DNA of 60,000 bases from the NCBI RefSeq assembly GCF_032854445.1, contig NC_088295.1, positions 67,067,249 to 67,127,248 of the forward strand, in the 5' to 3' direction. The position numbers and the translations under genes were made by a program. Below, piece by piece: positions 25,601 through 38,300 of this stretch (the stretch's first letter is position 1; every line of letters starts with the position of its first letter). The DNA is from Liolophura sinensis. Lineage: Eukaryota > Mollusca > Polyplacophora > Chitonida > Chitonidae. The notes under the pieces were generated by a model. It saw only the letters and a list, made by a program, of their open reading frames with translations, had not been told where the DNA came from and searched no databases.

Positions 25601-28600
25601 TTTATGTAGAAATTAGGCTTTATACCTGTACATGTAGTTTTTTTATGTGACCCAGGAGCCTCGCACCAATGTGACTGCTATGGGTTCAAGTCCAGCTCAT
25701 GCTGGTTTCCTCTCCGGACAGATATGTGAAGGTCTCAGGTTGACCTGCAAAGGGCTGTGGGTTTTCGCCTTAAAGCTGGCTGCTGTTGCTTGTGAAATAT
25801 TCTTTAGTTTCGTGTTTAACTCAAATCAAAAACATTTATTGATAACACTTTCTGTGGTGAAAGTGCCTGGAGGTTTGATATGACCTTGTGGTAAGATGAA
25901 ATAAATGGGGAAACTAACTCTGCTCTGTACATTTAACTTAACGGTGGATTTCAGTACTGAAAGTAGTGTCCTCTTTACAGCAAGGTTAACTGACATGTCT
26001 CTGAATTATGCCTTATAACAACAAAACTGTCACCAATTTTGTAAGTCTGAACAGTTTGTAAATACAACATCTTTTCCTTATGTAATTCACATGCATTGAC
26101 TAGAATGAACAAAAGCAGTGTTTTTGATTGTCCCCATTTATTTCTTTACAGCCCACCAGTGTCAAGCGTCCCAGAAACTAATTAGCTCTCTTTATATCCT
26201 GCATAACAGAATACCCTGATACTAAAACCGATGATGTGTTTCTAGCAGCGTGGAGTATGCTGTGAAATGCTTTTAGTTAAATTGCCCTGGAAGCAGTGTG
26301 TCTTGTCTCAGTCTGGTGATGACAGAGAGAAGCAGGGAGGGGAGAGGGGGACACCTGTTTAGATGAGCCACTTGGCCTGTATGTTCACAATGACAGGATG
26401 GAATGTATTACATACCTCTACAGACAAGACCTGGCTCCGTTCCATTGCCAAAGTACTTCCCATTGTGAGGGACAGACATCAAGCAATTCCCTATCAATAA
26501 ATAATACGCTCCGTGTTTAGTGAATTGTCTACATCAGCTGCGCTATCGGAAATATACAAAATCTGTTTGAATAGCCACAGGTTATTGAGTCATGTAAAAG
26601 TTGGGTAGTATATATACATGTATATTTGTGTTTGTGTGATAGAATTATTTAAAGACGTAGTCAAGCAAACTTTGCTGTCTGTCTTTGTGGACATGAACAT
26701 GGCTATGAATATCCCAAGCTCGTTCCGCACCTAATAAATACACTTCATAAAGGCTTGTTTCAAAGATTAATCAATGATAATTAGACCTTGGGAACAGTCA
26801 CATTGGCATTAATAAGTGAAAGAAAAAACATCATCAGGCTAATGTTATCCAATTTGACATTTCTCTGAAGTTAAAGTAATTATAGAGTGAATCACACATG
26901 TACATATAATTAATAGGCCAGCAAGTAAATTGTACATGTGCTCTTTCGTTTATGTACTGCTAAAGCTGTTACGAACGTAAACACATGTATACAGAAGTGT
27001 CAAATTATTTTGAATTAGATTATTAGGCAGTCCCATAAAATGGAGGTAAATTTGTCTGTAGTTTTAGAGCTGGTCATCACTTCATTTCGGGTTAGGACAC
27101 TTATCTGTCATTTGCAAGGACACATGAGGTGTGGCCTCTATCCTGGATTGTGGATTCCCCTGCTCTGGTGACAATATTTGGATTACAACCTGGGGCTTGC
27201 ACTTCTAACCGCTGTTGAAAACCAGCCCCAGGCACTCCGGTTTCCTTCACACTCAAAACAAGTGCCATAATATAAGGCACAAATTCAGTGTGTGGTGAAA
27301 AAAAAAAAACCCAATCAAATAACTCAGTGGAACTGTCATTTTATGTCCATCTTTGCTTCATGGTCACCATCATGCCACTTCTGTAATTGAAAAGAAGTAT
27401 TTTGTAATGTTGTGCATGGATGAGATACTGGCTTTTAATTTCATGGGCATTGTTTGTTATCTTACATGCTTAATGATAGTGCTAGATTCTTATACACATA
27501 CATGTATATATGCCCTTGTATTGCCCATATTTTTTGCATTTGAATGTTTGACATTACATTGGATAAAAAAATGATTTGTTCCTGGCTTAATGAACACTGT
27601 TGGAAACATTATATAATTCACCAGTTTACCTTTTAATTAAAGTATGTGGGGGTAATGCTGCTGTTGTTCCAGAATAATTATTCCGTTGGATCATTCTCAG
27701 CTCTGTCGGAGTAATTTATGGATCAGTTTTCTTTCTTTCTTCCCGTCAGCACAGGACTACAAGCATGACCTTTTCTTTGACTGACAGGATCAGTCCATTA
27801 GTGTGCTGCCCAACAGTTAGGAATGTTTTCATAGCATTGGCACAGGAACAATATCATTTGTATGATATGTTTCTTTTTCTCTTTGTCCACCCAACACTGC
27901 CTTTGTTTCAAACAATGAATGGTTATTTTTCAGGCTTTACGGTCGATATGCTGGCATCATGATGGCAAACAGTTCATGTGCAGTCACTCAGATGGCAGTC
28001 TGACAACATGGAATATTAAACAGTTTCAGAAACCAGTCAGTGTCATGATGCCACATGGTAAGGAGTCACTAATCCATTCTACTTCCAGCTAACCAGTTTA
28101 ACCAACTAGAAAAAAAAGGGAAACCACTGGCCATTACTCATAGCCAGTGATTGCACATGTAATTATCCTGGTGACTGCCTTAGGGTAGAGTTTGACTAGA
28201 TTCTACCCACAACATTGTAGGTGGATAATATACTTGGCTGGTATTTGTCTGCTGGCTAATATTTTAATGTCATTAGCGAGTGTCTCTTTGTGTTTTGATT
28301 TGGGAGTTTCCTGTTACAGACCCATTATACAGGAGGCTTACTCTGACAAGTGGTATCCCGCATTTTATGTTTAATTTTTCTGCTTATTATCATGGTGACC
28401 TGATAATGCATGCACGCGTTAGATCAGGCCATCCATAAACAGTTAATACAAAGGAAATAGTACATTTATCAGTGGTTTTCATTTTTATCTAAATAAAAGA
28501 GTTTTAAACTGTAATGGTCATTCCTGCCATATAACAATTCATTATTCTGCAAAATAAAATTAAAAAACACCAGAAACACATATCTTAAATTATTTGTTAT

Positions 28601-29288
28601 TGCAAGTGTTTCTGTGCAAAGCTTCTTTTTCGATAGAAGAAAAGAGGAACTGTCAAATATCGGGTATTGTATATGTATTTATTTGAAAACTTTTTTTCTT
28701 ACACCACCATTGAGAATATTTATGTGATGAGAGACAAATTTAAAGAGTGGTGAAACTGAACAGCTGATGCTTAGTAGAAGCATGTCTTGTTAAAACCTCA
28801 AAAATTTGAAATTACGGTTTATCAGTGGAATCTGGATTCAAACCTGCCACCACGTCGGTGATGCGTTAGTGGATTTTGACAGCTATGGCTGAAGATGCAT
28901 ATCCATGTCTTCATGGAGGTTTTACCAAATTACGGTGCATCCCAGGTCACTTTTTGCATGAATATTTAACCGTATTGACTCTTCTTCTTTGTTCTGTCTA
29001 TCAGCAAAAATAGGGAAAGATGGAAAACCAGACCCTTGCAAACCAATCACCAAAGTGGAATGGAGGTCAGTCAGGAATGGGTGAGTTTCTGTGGAAGCTC
29101 TGTACAAGAATTCTGCGAGTGTGTCTGTGTGTGATAAAGCTTCTGCTTGCATTTCATTTACATGTATATTTGTGCACACCATGAGTTTCTGTGAGAGCTG
29201 GGCACATAGGTGTCAACTTGCCAGTGGGTGAGAAAGCTTTTGTCTTGGTTCATGCATGCTTGCATTTCATAGTATCTGTGCATTACAT

Positions 29289-29322
<34 letters not shown>

Positions 29323-32300
29323 TCTACATGTAGAAAGCTTCTGTCGTGCTGAGTGTACTATTGTCATTTACATGAACAGGTTTTGTGCTCCGGCCATATT
29401 GTGTCTTTTCTTTTTATGTCACTGGAATATAACTGTCTTGGGTTTCCCCTTGGCTCTGTTCAGTTTCCTCCGGCCACAATGCTGGGTGCCATCATTTTAC
29501 TGAAATATTGTTGAGTATGGTGTAAAACTTCAATCAGATAAATGAATTGAAATAACTGTCCTGTTTGATATTTTTGGACACCCAGGGGAGGGAACAATTC
29601 AGATCATCTGGCCTATAGAAAACACAAGTAATTGTCATGTGATTTGAGGTCTTTTTACATACCATCTCTCAAGTGGAAGGTCACTCGATCCATAAAATGT
29701 CCTGTTTCTGAATAAAAAATGTTTGTTGTCTGCGCGGAAGATAGCTGAGGAGGAAATAGTTTCATGAGGCCAGTGGGTAAACTGTATAGCTTTTGTATGC
29801 TCCAGACTTTCAGGAGAGAACCTAATACCAATTGGATGACTTTACTTCCAGTTGTGTGCCAAGTTGCATTCTCATTGGTTGAATCTGCCAGCAGTTTTTG
29901 TTGTTCATCAGACAAGGCATCTAGTGCATGTGTCAACATTGTGAAGATGCACAACTGACTGTACTTCAGATTTCACTTACTTTACCCATACTAACAATCT
30001 GTGCAATAAGGCCTTAAAAACGAGCTGTTCACGCCTTTTCTTCAACACTTGTATAACCTTGGGACTAAAAGTGTCAGTTTGATCAAGAAAGGCGTTACAC
30101 ACTAATTGCTGAAATTGAATTACCTGAGTGGAGAATAGATTAAGTTAATGATGTTTGATGGACTTGTGTCCAAACTTGTCCTGCTGCATATCCAGGTTGT
30201 CTAAAATCAGTGGTCATTACTCCATTACACAGGTGCCGTGAATTTTATACTGTATGATGTAGGTATTGATTGCAGTGATGTGTAAGTTGTGGCTGTGGTT
30301 TTATGGATTCTGAGCAGAGAACATTTAGACAAACTGGTCCACTGCCTCGCCATGTATTTATGGCTGCTGGGCTCTGTGCCAAGTGCTTGTTTTGCACCAG
30401 CACAGAGAACTTGTGAAGATTACTTTAAAGGTGTGGGCAGAGTTGTGAAAGGGTTTAAAGGGTTAGATTTAATGAACCACCTACTAACCACAAAACGGCC
30501 TCGTTGTGCAAGACTTTTTTTTTTGGTGGTATTTGATTATTCCCAATGCGGTTAGATCTTTGATAGGTTCTTTGTTAGGTTAAAGGAAGTGTTCTACCTT
30601 GTAATGCCTACAAGGAATGGTGTTGACCTGTGTCCATACATTTTAACACTTATGCGGGTGACAAAATCATAATTAGTTTGGATGCCAGAGTCAAAAATAG
30701 TAGAAGATTAACTGTAAGTGGAGTGTGTAAAATGTTTATAAATACAATGTGTATAAATTGACTAAGAAACCAACTATCACCAGCAATTAAAGTATAAGTG
30801 AATTTAGTCTCTGAATGTGGCATAATGTGACCAATTTAACAAAGATGTTGTGACAAAAGGTGACAAATTTAGCAAAGGTGCTGTTACAGAATGTGGCAAA
30901 TTTGAAAAAGGTGTTATGACGTAATTTGACAAATTTAACAAAGGTGTTGACACGAAAATTTGGCATGAAAATGAAACAAGTGTGCCAAAGTATATAATAT
31001 AGCAACATGTGTCAAAATCTGACAAACTTACACTCAGTAGTTTGATACTTGGTGTTGGAATTTGTGTTGGAATTTCTGTATTTATGGAAAACATATTTGT
31101 GCCTGTATTAAGCGTCATCTCCTATTTTCCTGTTCTCAGAGAACCCTTAGTGATATTTTCTGGAGGAATGTCATACGACAAAGCAGGAAGGACACCTAGT
31201 GTGACTGTGATGAACGGCAAGAGTACGACTGTTCTGGAGATGGAGCACAATGTGGTGGACTTTGTGGTGCTGTGTGAGACACCATGGCAGAACGGTGAGT
31301 CACACAACGGCTGCTGCTCTTAAGGTGCAACTGACAAGGTGTTTCGAATATTAAATGCATAGTATCTGGCAAATGTTAAAACCAACATAATGCATATTTA
31401 CTGTATGGTTCTTGCTTTAAATGGTCGTCTTGTTAAAGAATATACATGTATTTCAGTCAGGTAATGCGACTTTCGCCACACCCAAGACTGCCATCGTGGT
31501 TAGGCGTGTGTAGTCAGGAGTATGGTCAGATTAAAAAGATAAAATATTGTAAGTCTTCAACCTTTTCAACATTTAAAGGTTTTTTTTCAGTAAAGTACAA
31601 TAATTCTAAAAATGACCTTGAATATAATTTGTTTGTGTCACTAAAGATGTGAGCTTCATAAAACTGTGCAAATTATTTTTACGTCCCATTGTTCTCTCAG
31701 AATGTTTTGAAATATAGGTCGCAGAGGTGGTTGTAAAGGTTTAAGAATTCGGGTGTTTATGATCTCTATATAGACTGAGAATGGATTATTATGGGATATG
31801 TTTATTTTGTAACCTTGTTTTAAACTTAAAATGCAAATGTTGTGTGAAGTGTAAAAATCTCATTAAGATCAGTTAAAGGAAAGACAACCTAGAATCATCT
31901 ATATATATTGTTCAAAAATAACATTTTATTTGTTACATGTGGAAAACAGGGTCTTCATACAACAACTAATACAATCTATTATTTTTTAACATAACATCTG
32001 TATACATTTATGTGAGGATTTTTTTTTTCTCGGCAACCATGTCTCAGTCAATCTTTCAGTTTTGGCCATAATTTTCAATGTTCTGGACTAAGCCCAATTT
32101 GGCTATTTCCTATTTTGAGTGTAGGCAGCACCCATTTGATTTTCCTGAGAATTAGAGATTCACCAGAACGGCTGCTCCAGTACCTTTCTGATAGCTGTAA
32201 TTTGGATGTGTTTGTCTCACTTTTGATAGGAATTTTGAGGAGGGGGAGAGGGGGGGAGTTGAGGGATTATAAACATCATTCTTATTTTATTTATTTATTT

Positions 32301-35300
32301 ATTTATTTATTTGATTAGTGCTTGCTGTCGTACTGAAGAATATTTCACTTGATTCTTATTTGAAGCCCTGAAATTTTGCATACAGCCATACATGTATGTG
32401 TAACTTTTGTGTTGTTTTTCTTCTAGTCAGCTTCTAGTCCTGCATTTGTTGTTGTCGTCATTATAAATGAAGCTAAAGAACTATCAATTTGGGGACTTTG
32501 ACATACATTTGATACAGAGATGGAATCAACCCTAAGCTATATTTCTTTGGTACCTAATTGTGAAGAATACCTCCGGATGAAATTGACAGTTTGTTTATTT
32601 CTGTATTTGGCTGGAGATCTACATCTCCTAGTGTATAAATCAAGTGGTCATAGATACTGATGGATAGTCTCCACTATAAATTGTCCTGTTGTATAACGAG
32701 GAGAGATTTGATTCCACTTATTCTGCGTACATGTACATCTTACTTGATTCATTGTGTTACATAGACCAGTTGTTGAAACATAATGGTCTGATGGCTTGCC
32801 CTAACTTTATGATGGATATGAGAGCTGTTTGTTCAGCTTTGAGAGCCTCAGGTGTGCTAATGCTTCTTTCTGCTATTGGTTGGGCCGTCCACCCAGTAAA
32901 CGGCATAGGAATCATACTCTTGCCAATGTACATGCATATATGATATCCTGTCTATCCTCTGTACTGCTGATTTCAAGTGTGCAGCAAAGTACCAACAGAA
33001 AATAATAACAAGGGCTGTTATGACATGCCTATGGTACACCTGTGCAAAAATAAAAATAAAAAGCTCATACCTGATCTGCTGTAAATGTTTAACATTTTCA
33101 ACCCTTAAAGCATTGTTTTGACTGAATGTATGCATACAATTATTATGAAAATGATACTAAAAATTATTGTTTATGTCACTAAAGATGTAGGCTTCATAAA
33201 TCTGTGCAAATTATTTGTCTACACCCCATAATTTTCCCAGAATGATTTCAAAATATATTTTGAAGAGGCGGTTAAAAAGGTTAACGCATTAGGGTATAAA
33301 TGAAATTTTGTGTGATATCATCCGTATTCAGAAGGGTTTTTTGTGATTTGACGGCCAAACAAATTGCTGGGGGTACATTGCATGTTAAATTGGGGTACAG
33401 TGTTGTGACGGACAATGCTGTCCGTCCAAGAAAACTTGCCTGCTAGCAATCATTAATACAGTTTATTTGAGCTGCGGAGAAAACTTGAGGAAACCACTGA
33501 TTTTCACCCGGTACAATGTACATATACATGACAAGCTTTTTGATTTAAAGCCTCAGAGCTAACCTTAGCTGGATTTGACCTTCGAGTATTAGCAAGAACG
33601 ACAATTTAACCGAATGAACTTTGGAAAATAAATAAGAAAAGTGTGGAGAGAAAACCTTAAACCTTCAGTATGAATGTGTTCAGGTGGTAACACTACTTGT
33701 TGATGCAGTGTAATTGTGGATTTATTTGTTACAAATCAGGTACTTGTACAGGTATCCTGCTCTCTACTTTGGAATCTATAGCTAATTTAAACTGTTCTGT
33801 TGGGAATTTTACAGATCAGGCTCTTGGTGGTGAACAACCATCAGCAGTGAAGTAAAGGAGAGCCATGTAGGTTTACATGTTAGACAACAAGTCAGGCAAG
33901 TGAGGAACAGTGAGGAACTAAATGCTCTCGTCACCACCTCCTCAATACTATGCTCATCTTAAAAGAGCTAAGATTTCGTGCATATGTCTGACAATCCGCA
34001 GCTGCTGTATAAAATATCAAACGGTCTTGCAGCAACGTTCCCATGACGATACCAGGAAAGTTTTAACAATTGGCTGAGCCGCGAGAAGACCAGCTGCAAT
34101 GCGCCATAACAAATGATCGGTATAAATAATAGAAGAGATGGTGTTGGGATTCACATAGAAGCCTAGCGGAGGACAAAACCCAGTTCTCCTGACGCAACAT
34201 CCATTATAGAGCTTACGTCACAGCCGCATTGTCATCATAGCCCTTCGCACGGACACATGATTGATCTAAGAAAGGTGATGAAAAAAAAGAAAAGAAAAAA
34301 TAACAACTCCCGTTACAAGGAATCAATGTTTTGTTCACCTCATTTTCCTATTGGCTATTGATCAACTCAACCGTGATTGACTGATAGTTTAATTACACCG
34401 ATGTTATTTGCCAATGAAAGACAAAACGAAAACACACATAGAAGTGCTGGGACTGACCTTCCTGCCAGCAATCGGCAGCAGCCAGAGGAAGTGAAGAAAT
34501 AAGAGATTAGAGCCTGTGGAGAAGTGCTAATTTAAACAGGGGAAATTGAACATGACAATACATAAATTCTCTTGCCTGCTCATATTTGCCCTGAAGATGG
34601 GAGAGACAAGAATGGGTAATTTGATAGTCTCCCCAAAGATGCAATCAGATGCAATCAAGTACGTGTCTGTGTTTTCACTGACATTTCCTAGGCGAGCTCC
34701 AGCTGGCCGTGCCCAAGGTGCCCGGCTGCAGTGTTGTTGATCCTTGTACACACGATAGTGTTGGTTGTCACAACAGGTTGTTCCTATCATGTGGGACCAG
34801 CACTACAGCACAGTTTCACTCTAAACCTTACCATCACTTGTCATTACTCTCAGCCATTTAAAAGTATGCAGCCAGGGATTTAGGACCTGTGAATGCAAAA
34901 TAAAACACATGTATCCATTAGCGAGCTACACAGTCGCTTAATCAGGGCAAAAAGCACATGTGCCAAATAACGTTTTTTTTTTTTTCAGCAGCTTTTTTTT
35001 TTTTAAGCAGGAGAATGTTTACCAAAGGGTAACGAAAAGGTCTTAAATCTGAAAGCAAACCTCATAGTATTCCTGCAATGTTGGAGAATGTGCATTCATT
35101 ATTGCCATTGCAAGTCTTTCACTGGTTCAATTGACAAAAGTGTTATTCTAACTTCAAGGGTTAGAGTCAGCATAAATTTCATCACCCTTAAACCTTATTA
35201 CATAAAATTAGCTAGATGTGTTTAATTGCTATGTTAATATTAAAACAGGAATGAAATATAGCCAATCAGGTACTCACTGGCGCAATTTTGTGTTTATATT

Positions 35301-38300
35301 TTTAGTTATTGAAACATTAAAGAGTTAAAAACACTGTTAATCACTGACTTGCCACCTACAAGTTAACTACATCCTAGTAGTAGTGGTATTCAGATATCAT
35401 GGCAGCTAGGACAGGTAGTGGACGTACTTCTGAATAATTCATTGGTTTTGAATAATCTGGAAGCTGCATGTAAGACAGCTGTTCAGCAAGTATTTATTTG
35501 TATGTATGTGTAGATATGGATGCTCTCCATGCTGAATGAATGTCCATGACTAATTTGCTCATTTTTCCTGCTTCCGAGAGTTCTATTGATTTTTGAAATA
35601 TGCTTTGAAGTTTGCATAGAACATGGAATGATATTTCACTGGAAAATTATAAGTCTCAACACCAAAAATAATAATTTGTGACGTTTATTTGCCTCCTAAA
35701 ATGCACTTTTGTGGACAAAATTTCAGGTTATTTAGGATATCTGTTCATTTTATGATACTCGCCCACAATAGAAAGTCAATTCCTTCAGGTGTCCTGAAAG
35801 GTGTCTTATAGTGGTAAATTTTACAGTTATATTATATGATGCTAGACAGCCTGGATAACATCTGCTGAATATCTGTGTTAATATTCTGTCCTCGATGTAT
35901 TGTTTTCAGAATTCCAAGAGCCCTATGCTATAGTGGTACTGCTGCAGAATGACCTGGTGGTTGTGGACCTCACTTCACCAGGGTAAGTCAATCAGCTGTG
36001 TGTTTTTTTTTTTTGATTCTGAGAGTTTAGAAAAGTGTTTTGTTTTGAGGTTTGCTTAGAACATAGGATGATGTTCTACTGAAAAATTGTAAGTTTCATT
36101 ATCGAAAATAATATTTTGTGACATGCAGTTTTTATTTTTGATGTGGCATGCCAAACAGTCAGTGTATACTATATACTCAGGACTAACCCGTCTTATTTAA
36201 TTATCAGCCTTGTTGATTTTTAAAGTCTTACATGTTATTATTAAACCTGACTTATGAGCTTGAACCAGGTGTCTTGATAAAATGTGTGTTTAAATAGATT
36301 GCAGAATTAATACATGTATTGGTGTTAAAATCCCAATGGGGCTTTTCTCAACAGTGCCCAAAAAGTCAACACCTTGTTTTAAGTTTTACATGGTTTTTTG
36401 CTTACAAACTTGCCTTGATCCTTAATTTTAAACATACATGTACATGTACATGTGCAGAGACTTGGCTCTAAAGATATTCCTCGTAGTGTAGATTATTTTT
36501 GATGGTATAGATTATTCCAGCGTTCATATAGAAACCTTGATAGCGCGCTTTGTTATGAAAAAATATACAGAAGTGTTACTGTTATACATGTATAAGTTAT
36601 TTCTATCCATTTAACACTCCTTATGACTGAAATACTGAGTTCAAAACAGTTTGAGTTTTCACAATAATGCTGCTTGTACATGTACAGTAAGCTAAGGATA
36701 AACTGTGCTATTTACTTGTACATGTAGCAAACTGTACGCTCAAAAAACTTGAAATCATTAAATGATGGCAGAAACTAGTTTGGTATGATCTATGTAATGT
36801 GAAGAAATGTGTCATTCATTTATTATTAAAAGTCACTGAGTGCTAGTACCAGGAAAGTATTAAATTCCCAGAAGGATTAACTGCCCATTTTATGAGCTGG
36901 AAAAAATGTTGATCTCCAGTGAGGACAACATTTCTGGCCTTTTTCTGTTCTTTTTATAGTAAAACTGTTGCATCGATTATATTTGTGAAGCGAAACTTCA
37001 CGGCTGAGTATTTCTAAATAATTGGCTTTCAAATAGTTTAATGAATATTGATGCTTGACCTTTAAGTTTTTGCTGATCCAAACCGTCATGGGCACTAATT
37101 TGTTTGGAAAATTGCTCTATAAATATGCAACTAGGATATGTTTAAACAAGGTAATCCCGTAATTTTTTTTCAGTTTTTCAGACCAAAATCTTATTTATGC
37201 CAATGGTGGCATATGGATTCACCCATGTGCCCTAGTTGATTATTTCGCAAATAAATTTACAAATTTTAATGTGGTTATCTGTTGGTCATGAAGGTGAAGA
37301 TTGCCCCATCTATACTGTTTTGGTTAATTGTTATATTTTGACAGGGGCATAAAGTTAATATTGAAATATTGATTTTGCAGTTTAAAGTTAATGTTATACA
37401 CTGAATGTTGGAGATCGAATGAATGAATGATTATGGCTGGACTCCACTTAGGATGCGAGTCAACTAGAAAATAAAAGTGGGCGCACTAGTTTCACTAAAT
37501 GGTTGCACAGGTAAAAATTTCGAGGTGCACTGGCTAAAAGGTTGGTGCATATGTGTGCACCCATGTTTTGTGAATTGGAAATCCTGGAATAATAATTTGC
37601 AAAGTATATATGCTACATGTACATGTGTAATTGCCCCTAACATTCAGATGTGTGACTGTGTCTGATGTTTTCTGTCCCCAGTTACCCTTGCTTTGAAAAC
37701 CCTTACCCAATGGATATTCATGAGTCCCCTGTGACTGCATGCCAGTACTACGCAGACTGCCCACCTGATCTAATACCTGCATTTTACTCGGTTGGCTCCA
37801 AACAAAAACGAAGTGGTTTTAGTGAAAAGGTAGGCCTTACAGTTTGTTGTAGTAATATTTGGTGTTGATAACAAGGTTGATTTCTTCACTGGTTTCATTT
37901 TTGCACTCTCATCCATTTCAAGAAGTTTGCTTATACCAATTTATTCATGACAACATACAGTACAGCTCTGGCTAAAAGTCAATGGTTTACTGCTCCTATG
38001 GCACTACGAGATACTGATTACACTCTGCTGAAGCGTGATAAACACTCAACTGAGCTGTGTCAAAGACCTACTGTGGTGCGTAGGATTATCTTCGGAAGGT
38101 GTGAATATAGTTCGGCATAGCGAAGGTGTGGTCATAGTCTATTTAGTTATGTGAAAATGTACTAGCCGTGAAGGCGTAAAATTTATCTTGCATTGTATAA
38201 CCCACCTGAGCACAACAAAATCAGTTCATCAACTTGATTGAAGGAGTACAAATATGTGATCGAAGACCTCTGTAGGTGTCGATGGTCTGCATAGGCCTAC

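Larger units (their letters stand above)
21874..27933 (+). other. intron (6.1 kb)
   Basis: Holds a MITE-like element (22045-22246), a SINE with a 13-base duplication (22477-22706), a purine-rich AAAGAAAAA tract (about 22827-22856), a diverged SINE (25646-25832) and a possible old element near 27195-27320 ending in A(n)CCCAATCAAATAA. The 150-residue minus-strand frame at 22492-22944 runs across the SINE and is not a gene. The stretch 26150-26560 is less repetitive, but I see nothing specific in it. Confidence 0.85.
29081..31139 (+). other. intron (2.1 kb)
   Basis: Contains a TG microsatellite (29290-29321), a truncated SINE (29438-29551) and a four-unit 33-base minisatellite (30827-30960) about 180 bases before the next exon. 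Confidence 0.85.
31295..35909 (+). other. intron (4.6 kb)
   Basis: Contains two copies of one dispersed repeat (31550-31760 and 33085-33297), a G-rich tract (32242-32265), a reversed SINE end (32284-32352) and a copy of the five-member family (35572-35710). The stretch 33800-34560 is more mixed in composition but shows no coding signal. Confidence 0.85.
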
